DNA of 64,000 nt from an uncultured Methylococcaceae bacterium (GTDB lineage Bacteria > Pseudomonadota > Gammaproteobacteria > Methylococcales > Methylococcaceae). Numbering within the stretch: the first letter of the stretch is position 1; every line of letters begins with the position of its first letter. The notes beneath the pieces are model-generated. The model was not told the origin of the DNA. It was given only the letters and a program-made list of their open reading frames with translations, and ran no database searches. Position numbers and translations under genes: made by a program. Where the stretch lies: NCBI GenBank assembly GCA_903859815.1, contig CAIOOA010000067.1:1-64000 (forward strand), in the 5' to 3' direction. This document shows positions 27,539 to 36,673 of this stretch, piece by piece.

Positions 27539-29434
27539 ATGCAAATTATAAAATTCATCAGCGTCCTCTCATTTGCGCTCACCACGGCTTGTGCATTCCA
27601 CGGTGCAACTAAAGATGCCGGTTCTGTCACCGTTCGCGTGATTGCCTTCAATGATTTCCACGGCAATTTGCAATCCCCCGGTGATTTTTTGGGGGTCTCG
27701 TCGGGCGGGGTGGATTACCTAGCCGGGTATGTCAATCTTCTGAAACAGGAACACACCTATCATGTTGTCGTATCAGCAGGCGATCTGACCGGGGCAAGCC
27801 CTTTGCTTTCGGGTGCATTTCATGACGAGGGTACGATAGAAACGATAAACCGGCTCGGTTTGGAATTTAATGCAGTCGGCAATCACGAATTCGATGATGG
27901 CAGGGATGAACTCCTGCGCAAACAAAACGGTGGCTGCCATCCGGGCGGTGTCATTGGACAAGACACTTGCCTAGGCTCGGCAGTTACCCATCCAGTGCCA
28001 GTGCCTTATCCGTATGAGGGGGCCAAGTTTAAATATCTGTCGGCCAATGTAGTCGTCAACGCCACTGGTAAAACCTTGTTCCCGGCTTATGGCATTAAAA
28101 GCTTTGCCACTGATTCAGGCAAGAAAATTGATATTGGATTCATCGGCATGACCTTGAAAGCCACGCCGAGCATCACCAGCCCGGTCAGCGTGGATGGCTT
28201 GAGTTTTTTGGATGAAGTGCAGACGGTCAATAAGCTGATCCCAACGCTACGCGCCCTTGGCGTAGAGGCGATTGTGGTATTGATTCATCAAGGGGGGCAG
28301 CAAGGCTCGACTGAGCCTAATGCCATTAACGATTGCTCCCTACAATCCGGCGGGGTGGATTCAGCGAATGCCTTGCAACCGCTTAGGCAAATTGTCCAAG
28401 GTTTGGATAATGCGGTGGATTTGGTGGTTTCCGGTCACACACACAAGGAATATACTTGCCGTCTGCCCAATCGGTCGGGACGATTTATCCCAGTGACCCA
28501 AGCCGGTAGCTATGGTCGCGTTCTGACCTCGATTGATTTGAGCATCGATTTGGCTACCGGCGATGTCATCGATTCCTCTTTTCATAATTCCGTTGTGGAT
28601 CGGTCCAACTCCGCTATAACCCCGGATTCAACGATCAAATCCATCGTGGATGCCTATCATGCTCATATTTCACCCATTGAAGACCGGGTTGTTGCGACCA
28701 TTCTTGGTCCCGTACTCAATGCTGAATTACCAGCCCGAAGCCCTGCAACGGGGACGACAGGTGAATTGCCAGCAGGTGATTTGATAGCCGATGCCATGTT
28801 TGCAGCCACGGCCAAGACTGTTCTTGGCGCGGCTCAGATTGCTTTTACGAATATGGGGGGTGTCCGTTCCGATTTTGCCAACAAGGGGATCTCACAAACT
28901 TATCCCCATCAGGTCACCTATGGCGATAGTTACAAGGTTCAGCCCTTTGGCAACCATTTGGTCACCATGAACCTGACCGCACAGCAACTCAAGGATGGGT
29001 TGGAAATGCAATTCCCGGGCAATGCTTGTGTGACACCCAGTGGCATCAATCACCAAGACAGGTTGAGATTCTTGCAGCCCTCCAACGGATTTTATTTTTC
29101 TTGGAGTGAAACCGGGGCAAACTGCCATAAAATTCGAGATGTCAGGTTGACCACCTATGATTCTTCGGGGAATGTCGCCAGCATTGATACAATCGTCAGC
29201 AATGGCATCCCGGTTTCAATGAAGACTTACCGCGTGACAGTGAATAATTACATCGCCGAAGGGGGCGATAACATGACAGCCTTTCAAAGTGGCACGGCAA
29301 GGATTGCCGGTATGAAGGACATTGATGCCACCTTAGACTATCTAGCCCAATTCAAAACGCCGAATCCCAATAATAATGGCTATGATCCAAATGCCCCCAG
29401 TCTGCACAAACCGCGAATCGAAAAACTGCAATGA
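27539..29434 (+). CDS. 5'-nucleotidase/UshA-like metallophosphoesterase, exported
   Basis: A 631-residue exported enzyme likely to hydrolyse nucleotides or related phosphate esters outside the inner membrane. The signal sequence ends in TTAC at Cys18, so it may be a lipoprotein, although the lipobox is imperfect. The metallophosphoesterase domain shows NDFHGN (38-43), GDLTGASPLLSG, GNHEFDDG and VSGHTHKEY. The C-terminal 5'-nucleotidase domain shows NMGGVRSDF, VTYGDSYKVQPFGN and NNYIAEGGDNM. It is transcribed alone. Exact substrate is open. Confidence 0.9.
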   Translation: MQIIKFISVLSFALTTACAFHGATKDAGSVTVRVIAFNDFHGNLQSPGDFLGVSSGGVDYLAGYVNLLKQEHTYHVVVSAGDLTGASPLLSGAFHDEGTIETINRLGLEFNAVGNHEFDDGRDELLRKQNGGCHPGGVIGQDTCLGSAVTHPVPVPYPYEGAKFKYLSANVVVNATGKTLFPAYGIKSFATDSGKKIDIGFIGMTLKATPSITSPVSVDGLSFLDEVQTVNKLIPTLRALGVEAIVVLIHQGGQQGSTEPNAINDCSLQSGGVDSANALQPLRQIVQGLDNAVDLVVSGHTHKEYTCRLPNRSGRFIPVTQAGSYGRVLTSIDLSIDLATGDVIDSSFHNSVVDRSNSAITPDSTIKSIVDAYHAHISPIEDRVVATILGPVLNAELPARSPATGTTGELPAGDLIADAMFAATAKTVLGAAQIAFTNMGGVRSDFANKGISQTYPHQVTYGDSYKVQPFGNHLVTMNLTAQQLKDGLEMQFPGNACVTPSGINHQDRLRFLQPSNGFYFSWSETGANCHKIRDVRLTTYDSSGNVASIDTIVSNGIPVSMKTYRVTVNNYIAEGGDNMTAFQSGTARIAGMKDIDATLDYLAQFKTPNPNNNGYDPNAPSLHKPRIEKLQ

Positions 29435-29537
29435 CAGTTTGTTTTGCTGTGATGGCATGAACAAGGGACAATAGACGCATGTTCCCGACAGGCTTTGCTG
29501 CCATTACCTTGACCGAAACCAATCAACTATATTCAAC

Positions 29538-30905
29538 ATGAGCAATCCCAATGTATCCCCGATAGCAATGGCTGCCGTTTCGGCCAGACTGGAACGCCTG
29601 CCGGTTTGCGGCTTCCATCGTCGCTTCATTACACTGATTAGCTTGGGGGGATGGTTCGATTTTTTTGACATTTTCATGATGGCTTATTTGGGGGCGGCTT
29701 TGCAACAGTCCGGCTTCATGACCCGTGAAGAATTCGGCATAACCTTGGCTGCGGGTTTTGTCGGCATGTTTTTCGGCACGGTATTGTTCGGCATGGGCAG
29801 TGACCGTTTCGGGCGGCGCCCGGCTTTCATATTCATGTTGTTGATTTATTCCTTATTCACGCTAATGGGCGCTTTTGCACCCAATGCACATTGGTTGATG
29901 GCGGCAAGACTACTCGCCGGGGTTGGCATTGGCGCGGAATTGGTGGTGATTGACACCTATGTCACTGAAATGATGCCTAGCCGGGTGCGAGGGCGTTATG
30001 TGGCAATCACCCAATTGGTCGGATTTAGCGCCATTCCTGTCGTGGCCTTTCTTTCCAAATTATTGGTTCCTACGCATTGGCTGTTGGACGGTTGGCGTTG
30101 GGTGATGATTATCGGTGCTGCCGGCGCGGTGTTCGTCTGGTATCTGCGCCGTGCATTGCCGGAATCGCCACGTTGGCTGGAAGGCCAAGGCCGGCATGAA
30201 GAGGCCGAGGCCGTCATGGAGAAAATAGAATATCAAGTGGCTAGTGAAGCCGGGCCATTATTACCGACTCCCTTGGTGGCTTCCGCACCCGTCATAGAGA
30301 AAGGCCGCATAGCCGAATTGCTGCAACCGGCTTACCGTAGCCGCACGTTGTTGATGTTGGGCTTCCATTTATTGCAAACCATAGGGATTTATGGCTTTGC
30401 CAATTGGGCACCGACTTTTCTGCTATCACAGGGCAAAACCTTGGGGCAATCTTTGGAATATGGCTTTTGGATTGCCTTGGTCAGTCCAATTGGGCCGCTA
30501 CTGGGCTTGCTGACCACTGAATTATTCCAACGCCGCACGGCCTTGGTGGTGTTGCCTCTGCTGATTGCCGCGACTGGATTTCTGTTTCCATTCGCCATTT
30601 CAGGGCTGATGGTCATAGGGGTAGGCGCTGCCATCACCATATTTTGTTATTGGTTTTCTGCGGTTCTCCATGCCTATCAAGCTGAATTGTTTCCGACACG
30701 CCTAAGGGCGACCGGGGTTGGGTTCACCTATAGTTTGAGCCGTTTAAGTGCAGCCTTTTCGTCGGTGATTATCGGAGCCTTGTTATCCCATGGCGTAATG
30801 GCCGTTTTCATATTCACTGGCGGGGCAATGGTGCTGTGCGCATTGTTGGTGGCGGTGTGGGGGCCAAAAACCAATGCGGTGATATTGGAAAAGTTATCCG
30901 AGTAG
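29538..30905 (+). CDS. MFS transporter, metabolite:proton symporter type
   Basis: A 455-residue 12-helix major facilitator transporter. The loop motif between helices 2 and 3 is GSDRFGRRPAF, and PESPRWLEGQGRHEEAE follows helix 6, as in the sugar porter and aromatic-acid:H+ symporter groups. The FDFFD segment at the start of helix 1 is common in the latter. Substrate unknown. It stands alone between the nucleotidase and the acylation cassette. Confidence 0.85.
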   Translation: MSNPNVSPIAMAAVSARLERLPVCGFHRRFITLISLGGWFDFFDIFMMAYLGAALQQSGFMTREEFGITLAAGFVGMFFGTVLFGMGSDRFGRRPAFIFMLLIYSLFTLMGAFAPNAHWLMAARLLAGVGIGAELVVIDTYVTEMMPSRVRGRYVAITQLVGFSAIPVVAFLSKLLVPTHWLLDGWRWVMIIGAAGAVFVWYLRRALPESPRWLEGQGRHEEAEAVMEKIEYQVASEAGPLLPTPLVASAPVIEKGRIAELLQPAYRSRTLLMLGFHLLQTIGIYGFANWAPTFLLSQGKTLGQSLEYGFWIALVSPIGPLLGLLTTELFQRRTALVVLPLLIAATGFLFPFAISGLMVIGVGAAITIFCYWFSAVLHAYQAELFPTRLRATGVGFTYSLSRLSAAFSSVIIGALLSHGVMAVFIFTGGAMVLCALLVAVWGPKTNAVILEKLSE

Positions 30906-30975
30906 TCATGATTAAGCTGGATCAGTAGAATTATGAACGTGTACAATTCAGCCGTTGTTTATAGGTTTCAGTTTG

Positions 30976-32067
30976 ATGGATGCTCATAAGCGTTATGCAA
31001 TTTCCCTATTAGTCTTGGCATTGGTCGGGGTGATCGTTCTCCTTTCAGCCAGTTATTATCTACAGCCTTTGTCGGGGGATATGACCCGTGTCGGCGGCTA
31101 TGCGGAAAATGACTTTGGCTGGAATCAACCACAACGAGTCTTTGCCAATGCACCCTTCTTGCATCTGAGCCAATACGATCAATATGCCGATGTGTTGGTT
31201 TTGGGGGACTCTTTTTCCTTCGGTAGTCTCGATGGTTCAGTGAACATGACTTGGCAACAGTTCTTTTCCGACAGCACCGGGCTTACCGTTGCCACCATCA
31301 ACCATTACACCAAGTTTGAACCAATAGCCCAATATGGGCCTGATTTATTGTATAAAATCGTCAACGGTGAAACCTTCCAAAACCATCCCCCGCGTTTATT
31401 CATTTTGGAAGTGATCGAGCGGCAATTGGATATTCTTCCGATTTGGGCTGGGAATTGCCAGCTTGGGCATACCATTGAGCATAAACCTGATATTAAGCAA
31501 AACCCCTCACCCCCAAACTTGGTGGAGGTCAATCGTAAAACCAAGCCTCCCTCCCTGCAACAGCAGATAGGCTACGCCCGAAAATATTTATATGGGCTGG
31601 TTTCCAAGCACTGGGATAAAGATCAAGCAGTCTATCAAGTGGAGTTGTCCACCCCTAAGTTATTTTCCAATAAACAGAACAACAGGCTATTAGGCTATAA
31701 GGATGATTTTAAAATATTGACTTGGAACGATCAGTATCTAGCCAATATCCGTTGCAATCTGCTAAATGCACAAAATCTCGTGCAGAAAAATGGCAAAACC
31801 CTGTTTGTTGCCATGATCGTGCCTGACAAATTGTCAGCTTATTCAAATTATTTGAAGGATAAATCCTATGTCAACACCAGCATCATTGACCGCTTGGCTG
31901 CCGATCCCTCTTTGAATCTGGTTCGGATTGACCGGCCATTGTCCAAACTCATTGATGAGGGGGTAGTGGATGTTTATTTGCCCAATGACATGCATTGGGG
32001 TTATCGGGGTCATGAGGCTGCTGCTGCCGCCTTGGTTCAGTATCTTGTCGAATTTTCGGGAAAATGA
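30976..32067 (+). CDS. AlgJ/AlgX-like SGNH protein 1
   Basis: A 363-residue membrane-anchored protein with one N-terminal helix (about 8-28) and a periplasmic SGNH-hydrolase-like domain. Asp78-Ser79 in LVLGDSFSFG carry the nucleophile, and PNDMHWGYRG near the C-terminus supplies Asp and His. Such proteins receive an acyl group from an MBOAT partner and place it on a polysaccharide. The open frame starts at 30955, but MDAHKRY at 30976 aligns with the N-terminus of its paralogue at 33624. Both paralogues are exactly 363 residues. Confidence 0.85.
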   Translation: MDAHKRYAISLLVLALVGVIVLLSASYYLQPLSGDMTRVGGYAENDFGWNQPQRVFANAPFLHLSQYDQYADVLVLGDSFSFGSLDGSVNMTWQQFFSDSTGLTVATINHYTKFEPIAQYGPDLLYKIVNGETFQNHPPRLFILEVIERQLDILPIWAGNCQLGHTIEHKPDIKQNPSPPNLVEVNRKTKPPSLQQQIGYARKYLYGLVSKHWDKDQAVYQVELSTPKLFSNKQNNRLLGYKDDFKILTWNDQYLANIRCNLLNAQNLVQKNGKTLFVAMIVPDKLSAYSNYLKDKSYVNTSIIDRLAADPSLNLVRIDRPLSKLIDEGVVDVYLPNDMHWGYRGHEAAAAALVQYLVEFSGK

Positions 32068-32142
32068 ATGGCTTTGGTTTGAGCCACATCAATCCTATAA
32101 TTAACCCTCCACGCTTACTGTCCAACGGTCATTTTAGTATTT

Positions 32143-33624
32143 ATGCTATTTAATTCTTACGAGTTCATCTTCCTTTTCTTGCCGATTACGCTGTTGATTT
32201 TCTTCAAATTGGGGCAATATCAGCAACGTCTCGCCGCCGCGTGGTTGGCAGTGGCTTCATTGTTCTTCTATGCTTGGTGGAACCCCATTTTTGTCAGCTT
32301 GCTTCTTGGTTCAATCGCATTCAACTATGGCATTGGGGTGGCCTTGGTCCATCAAATCGACCGCCAACGCAACCAGCATAAACAGTGGACTTTGTTGATT
32401 GGCGTCACCGCCAATTTGGTGCTGCTAGGCTACTTCAAATATTTTAATTTCTTTGTCAGTAGTCTCAACACAGGTTTAGGCACTCATTTCGCCGTTGAAA
32501 ATATTATTTTGCCCTTGGGCATTTCGTTTTTCACGTTTACCCAAATTGCCTATTTAGTGGATGCTTCGCGGGGATTGGTGCGGGAATTTAATTTTATTCA
32601 CTATGTACTGTTCGTCACTTATTTCCCTCATTTGATTGCAGGTCCTGTGTTGCATCACAAGGAAATGATGCCGCAGTTCGACAAGCCACAAACTTACCGT
32701 CTGAATTATGAATGCCTATCGGTCGGCCTAACCATCTTCACCATTGGCTTGTTTAAAAAAGTCATGCTGGCCGATGAAATGATTAAATATGTCAAACCCG
32801 TTTTCGACGCAGCCGCCCATGGGCAAACCCTGACTTTCAAGGAAACGTGGGGCGGTGCTTTGTCTTACTCATTGCAATTATATTTCGACTTCTCCGGCTA
32901 TTCAGACATGGCTATCGGCCTGTCAAGGATGTTTGGCGTGAAATTGCCATTGAATTTCAACTCGCCTTACAAAGCCGTCAATATCATCGATTTTTGGCGG
33001 CGTTGGCACATGACCTTATCGCGTTTTTTGCGGGATTATCTGTACATTCCCCTGGGCGGAAACCGCAAGGGTCCATTCAGAAGATATGCCAACTTATTCA
33101 TGACGATGCTGTTAGGTGGCTTATGGCATGGCGCGGGTTGGACTTTTGTCATTTGGGGAGGGTTGCATGGGGTTTATTTAATCATTAACCATGCTTGGCG
33201 AGGTTTACGGCAAAAACTTGGACACGATTTGGAGAAAAGCACTTGGCCCGGCAGATTGCTCAGCGGTTTCGTCACCTTTGTAGCCGTCGTTTTCGCTTGG
33301 GTGTTTTTCCGCGCCGACAACCTTCAGGCTGGACTTTCCATGACGCAATCCATGTTAGGCATCAATGGTTTTTCGTTCCAAGGTCATTTTCGTTTGAACA
33401 CCATCGGGGGCATGTTATTCATTGCATGGGTGCTGCCCAATACTCAACAAATCATGGCCCGGTTTGACCCGGCTTTGCCCATCCGGGGTGAGGAATTGGG
33501 TTCAGCGCCAAAATGGTTGCAATGGCAACCCAATTGGGTTTGGCTGGTGTCCATTTTCATGATGGCTTACCTTTCCCTGTCTCAAGGCGACAAAATCAGT
33601 GACTTTTTGTATTTCCAATTCTAA
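32143..33624 (+). CDS. MBOAT O-acyltransferase (AlgI-like)
   Basis: A 493-residue polytopic membrane protein of the AlgI/DltB type that moves acyl groups across the inner membrane for polysaccharide O-acylation. Family features are FNSYEFIFLFLP at the start, FFDFSGYSDMA-type text (YFDFSGYSDMAIGLS), FWRRWHMTLSRFLRDYLYIPLGG, and LGGLWHGAGWTFVIWGGLHG with His329 and the conserved active-site His342. The last base of its stop is the first base of the next start, so the next gene is translationally coupled. Confidence 0.92.
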   Translation: MLFNSYEFIFLFLPITLLIFFKLGQYQQRLAAAWLAVASLFFYAWWNPIFVSLLLGSIAFNYGIGVALVHQIDRQRNQHKQWTLLIGVTANLVLLGYFKYFNFFVSSLNTGLGTHFAVENIILPLGISFFTFTQIAYLVDASRGLVREFNFIHYVLFVTYFPHLIAGPVLHHKEMMPQFDKPQTYRLNYECLSVGLTIFTIGLFKKVMLADEMIKYVKPVFDAAAHGQTLTFKETWGGALSYSLQLYFDFSGYSDMAIGLSRMFGVKLPLNFNSPYKAVNIIDFWRRWHMTLSRFLRDYLYIPLGGNRKGPFRRYANLFMTMLLGGLWHGAGWTFVIWGGLHGVYLIINHAWRGLRQKLGHDLEKSTWPGRLLSGFVTFVAVVFAWVFFRADNLQAGLSMTQSMLGINGFSFQGHFRLNTIGGMLFIAWVLPNTQQIMARFDPALPIRGEELGSAPKWLQWQPNWVWLVSIFMMAYLSLSQGDKISDFLYFQF

Positions 33625-34715
33625 TGAATACCCATAAACGTTATTCATTGTGGTTGGTTGGGCTAGTCGTAGGCGGGATTTCGATCCTGCTGACGACAGG
33701 TTTTTACCTACAGCCACTATCGGGCGATCAAACCCGTTTAGGCGGCTATGCCGAAAATGATTTTGGTTGGAATCAACCGCAGCGGGTTTTCACTAAGCCA
33801 GCGCCACCCTTGCAACGCACTTATGAGCATTATAGTGATGTGCTGGTCGTTGCCGACTCGTTCTCTTTTGCAGGCAATGTGGGGCAGTTAAATTATCCAT
33901 GGCAGACATTTTTAACTGCCAAGACGGGTTTGTCGGTTTCCACCATTATTCATTATTTGGAAGGCTCCGAACCGCCCGCCTATGACCCATTTATGCTGTA
34001 TAAAATTGTCAACAGTGAAACCTTCCAAAAGACTCCCCCGCGCATTTTCATCATGGAAGTCATCGAACGTCAATTGGGCATACTCTATGACCTTCCCGGC
34101 AATTGCCAAGCCAAGCCAGATTTCTCTCCGAGTTTTACGCTAAACCCAGTTGACGATTTGAAAGCATCCGAACTGGCTTATCGAAATTTAGACCGTCCCC
34201 CGATGTTGGAGCAATTGACCTATGCCAAAAAATATTTGTCACGGTATATTAAAGCCCTCTGGGATAAAAGCCCCATCGTGGAAAAATTGGACTTGACCAC
34301 AGGCAATTTGTTTTCCAATTATCAAAGTGATCGATTATTGGTATATGAAAATGATCTCAAAAAAAAATCTTGGGACGACCACAAGCTTGCCATTATTCAA
34401 TGTCAGTTGCTCAAGATGCAGAATACTATCCAGCAGAACGGTAAAACCCTATTTGTCGCCATGTTAGTGCCCGATAAATTGAGTGCCTATTCCAAATATT
34501 TGCGCGATCAATCCTTGGCGAATTTGAGCGTGATTGAGCGTTTGGCTTCCAACCCCGCTTTGCACTTGGTCAGGGTAGATTTGCCGGTCAAAGCACTCAT
34601 TGATGAAGGCGTGGTGGATGTTTTTCTGCCTAATGACACGCATTGGGCTTATCGAGGACAGCTAGCTGCTGCCGAGGCTGTGGCGCAATATCTGAGAAGA
34701 TTTGAAAGCCATTAG
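33624..34715 (+). CDS. AlgJ/AlgX-like SGNH protein 2
   Basis: A paralogue of the gene at 30976, also 363 residues, with the same N-terminal anchor and the shared block GGYAENDFGWNQPQRVF. Asp78-Ser79 lie in VVADSFSFA, where Ala replaces the usual Gly before Asp-Ser. The C-terminal Asp/His motif is PNDTHWAYRG. It overlaps the MBOAT stop by one base. Two different SGNH partners around one MBOAT suggest two acceptor sites or stages of O-acylation. Confidence 0.85.
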   Translation: MNTHKRYSLWLVGLVVGGISILLTTGFYLQPLSGDQTRLGGYAENDFGWNQPQRVFTKPAPPLQRTYEHYSDVLVVADSFSFAGNVGQLNYPWQTFLTAKTGLSVSTIIHYLEGSEPPAYDPFMLYKIVNSETFQKTPPRIFIMEVIERQLGILYDLPGNCQAKPDFSPSFTLNPVDDLKASELAYRNLDRPPMLEQLTYAKKYLSRYIKALWDKSPIVEKLDLTTGNLFSNYQSDRLLVYENDLKKKSWDDHKLAIIQCQLLKMQNTIQQNGKTLFVAMLVPDKLSAYSKYLRDQSLANLSVIERLASNPALHLVRVDLPVKALIDEGVVDVFLPNDTHWAYRGQLAAAEAVAQYLRRFESH

Positions 34716-34808
34716 AGTCAAAGCAAGCTTTGACGCTCCAATACCAGAGTCAAAGCAAGCTTTGATGTTCCAATACCAGAGTCAAAGCAAGCTTTGACGC
34801 TCCAATAT
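34714..34808. repeat. Tandem hairpin repeat, three copies of 32 bp
   Basis: Three units start at 34714, 34746 and 34778, each with AGAGTCAAAGCAAGCTTTGA then a GCTCCAATA-type tail. The middle copy has TGTTCC in place of CGCTCC. The array begins within the stop codon of the second AlgJ-like gene and ends about 30 bases before the next start. It is the same family as the arrays at 23635 and 20539. Confidence 0.95.
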
Positions 34809-34840
34809 TAGGCTTGACATTAATAATTCAATCATTGGCT

Positions 34841-36673
34841 ATGAGTTTTCATCCCAGTAAACAATATCGGGCGCTTATCCAAGCATTAAACCACCCCTTT
34901 GCGCCACGATGGGCGTGTTTTATAATCCCATTGTTATTTGGGTTGGTTTCGGTTTATTTGGGTCAAGACACCAACTGGGATTTGCAAAACTACCATCTAT
35001 ACAACCCTTATGCTTGGCTAAACGACAGAATCGGTTTTGATTTGGCCCCGGCGCAAATGCAAACCTATTTCAACCCCTTGCTAGATGTTCCCTATTTCCA
35101 AATGATTAGGCATTGGCCTGCCCCTTGGGTTGGCTTTGTCATGGGCGCAGTCCATGGGCTTGCCTTCGTATTATTACTGGCAATTGTCAGACAACTATTG
35201 CCGGAAACAACCAACGAAGACAGCAATCGAATGTGCATATTGCTGGCCTTGGCTGGATGCATTTCACCCGGTTTTTTGTCAGAACTCGGCAATACCATGG
35301 GTGATAATGCGACAGCTTTATTTGTGCTTGCCTCTTTGCTGGTTTTATTGCATGGCTGGTGGAAATTGGGCAATGGCTCTTGGATAGCCGTTTGGTTTCC
35401 GTTATTGTCCGGGGTATTAATGGGTTTTGGGACAGGATTGAAACTAACCAATGCTGTCTATGCAATGGCTTTGTGCCTGGCTTGCTTCGCTTTACCCTTC
35501 CATTGGCTGACCCGCTTGCGGATTGCTTTTATCTTCGGCTTGGGGGTGTTATTAGGTTTTGCAGTCACTGCGGGTTATTGGCATTGGGAACTATGGCAAC
35601 GCTATGGCAACCCGCTGTTCCCCCAATTCAATTCCCTCTTCAAGAGTCCCTTGGCCTCGCAGATATTAATATTGGATACTCGCTGGCTGCCGAAAGGCTG
35701 GGGAGAAATTATTTCTTGGCCGTTTATCTTTACGATCAACCCGGAACGCATTGGAGAATTGGAAGCTTGGCAAATTACTTGGCCACTATTGTATATTTTG
35801 TTTGCCGGGTGGGCTTATGTGGCTTGGCGGGACAGGCATTCAAGCCAGCCTATCTCCACTTCACAGCCGCGTTCACGATTTCTGCTAGTGTTCATCGCTT
35901 TGGGTTATCTAATCTGGATGAAACTCTTCAGCATCCAACGTTATCTAGTCCCGCTGGAATTGCTAATACCGATGGCAATATGGATTTTAGTCCATCGAAT
36001 TTTTCCGGCTGAATACGCCCGTAAAGTGGCAGTCAGGGTATTGATGCTATCAGCCTTCGTGGTGTTGTTGGGCTTGAATACCTGGGAGCATAAATCTTGG
36101 GCTAATACGGGTTTTAGGGTGACAACACCCCAATTGAGCAACCCGGAACAAACCACCATCATTTTTGCCGGGGGTTCGCCTATGGCGTGGATGGTTCCGT
36201 TTTTTCCCAAACCCATAGTCTTTGCCTCGGTGATGGGGACTTTCCCGGAAAGCCCGGCCTATGCCAAACAGCTTCAATCGATTCTTGCACAACGTTCCGG
36301 GCCAGTGTTTTTAATCCTAGAAGCCAAATCCAATTTTAGGCTGAATGCGGCCATCAAGATGAACGATAAATTTGGCCGATGGGGTTTGACACAATTCGAT
36401 GCGGGATGTGAAGCTTTGCGTTGGGCGTTTAAAAAATTCAATGTCCATGCCGTCATCCAAGCATCCCATCGTCAAGGATTCCAATGCGAAATCCGCCTTC
36501 CTGTGGAAGATTATCGCAACATTGATGTCGAAAACCGAGTTTTGACCCTGGCTAAATCCAACATCTTGGAAGCCTATGGCTTGCAAGTTGAACCAGATTC
36601 TTGCGTGGAATATTCGGCATTCATCGGCGACCATCGAATGCCTTATCAATTATGCCGAGTGAATTCATTTTAG
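34841..36673 (+). CDS. Polytopic membrane protein, GT-C glycosyltransferase-like
   Basis: A protein of about 610 residues with roughly ten membrane helices and a C-terminal soluble part of about 140 residues. The first periplasmic loop has DTNWDLQNYHLYNPYA, reminiscent of the acidic first loop of GT-C enzymes that use lipid-linked sugars. No specific family was recognised. A TTG at 34814 would add nine residues, but the ATG is preferred. It converges with the phosphohexomutase gene and overlaps it by four bases. Confidence 0.65.
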   Translation: MSFHPSKQYRALIQALNHPFAPRWACFIIPLLFGLVSVYLGQDTNWDLQNYHLYNPYAWLNDRIGFDLAPAQMQTYFNPLLDVPYFQMIRHWPAPWVGFVMGAVHGLAFVLLLAIVRQLLPETTNEDSNRMCILLALAGCISPGFLSELGNTMGDNATALFVLASLLVLLHGWWKLGNGSWIAVWFPLLSGVLMGFGTGLKLTNAVYAMALCLACFALPFHWLTRLRIAFIFGLGVLLGFAVTAGYWHWELWQRYGNPLFPQFNSLFKSPLASQILILDTRWLPKGWGEIISWPFIFTINPERIGELEAWQITWPLLYILFAGWAYVAWRDRHSSQPISTSQPRSRFLLVFIALGYLIWMKLFSIQRYLVPLELLIPMAIWILVHRIFPAEYARKVAVRVLMLSAFVVLLGLNTWEHKSWANTGFRVTTPQLSNPEQTTIIFAGGSPMAWMVPFFPKPIVFASVMGTFPESPAYAKQLQSILAQRSGPVFLILEAKSNFRLNAAIKMNDKFGRWGLTQFDAGCEALRWAFKKFNVHAVIQASHRQGFQCEIRLPVEDYRNIDVENRVLTLAKSNILEAYGLQVEPDSCVEYSAFIGDHRMPYQLCRVNSF

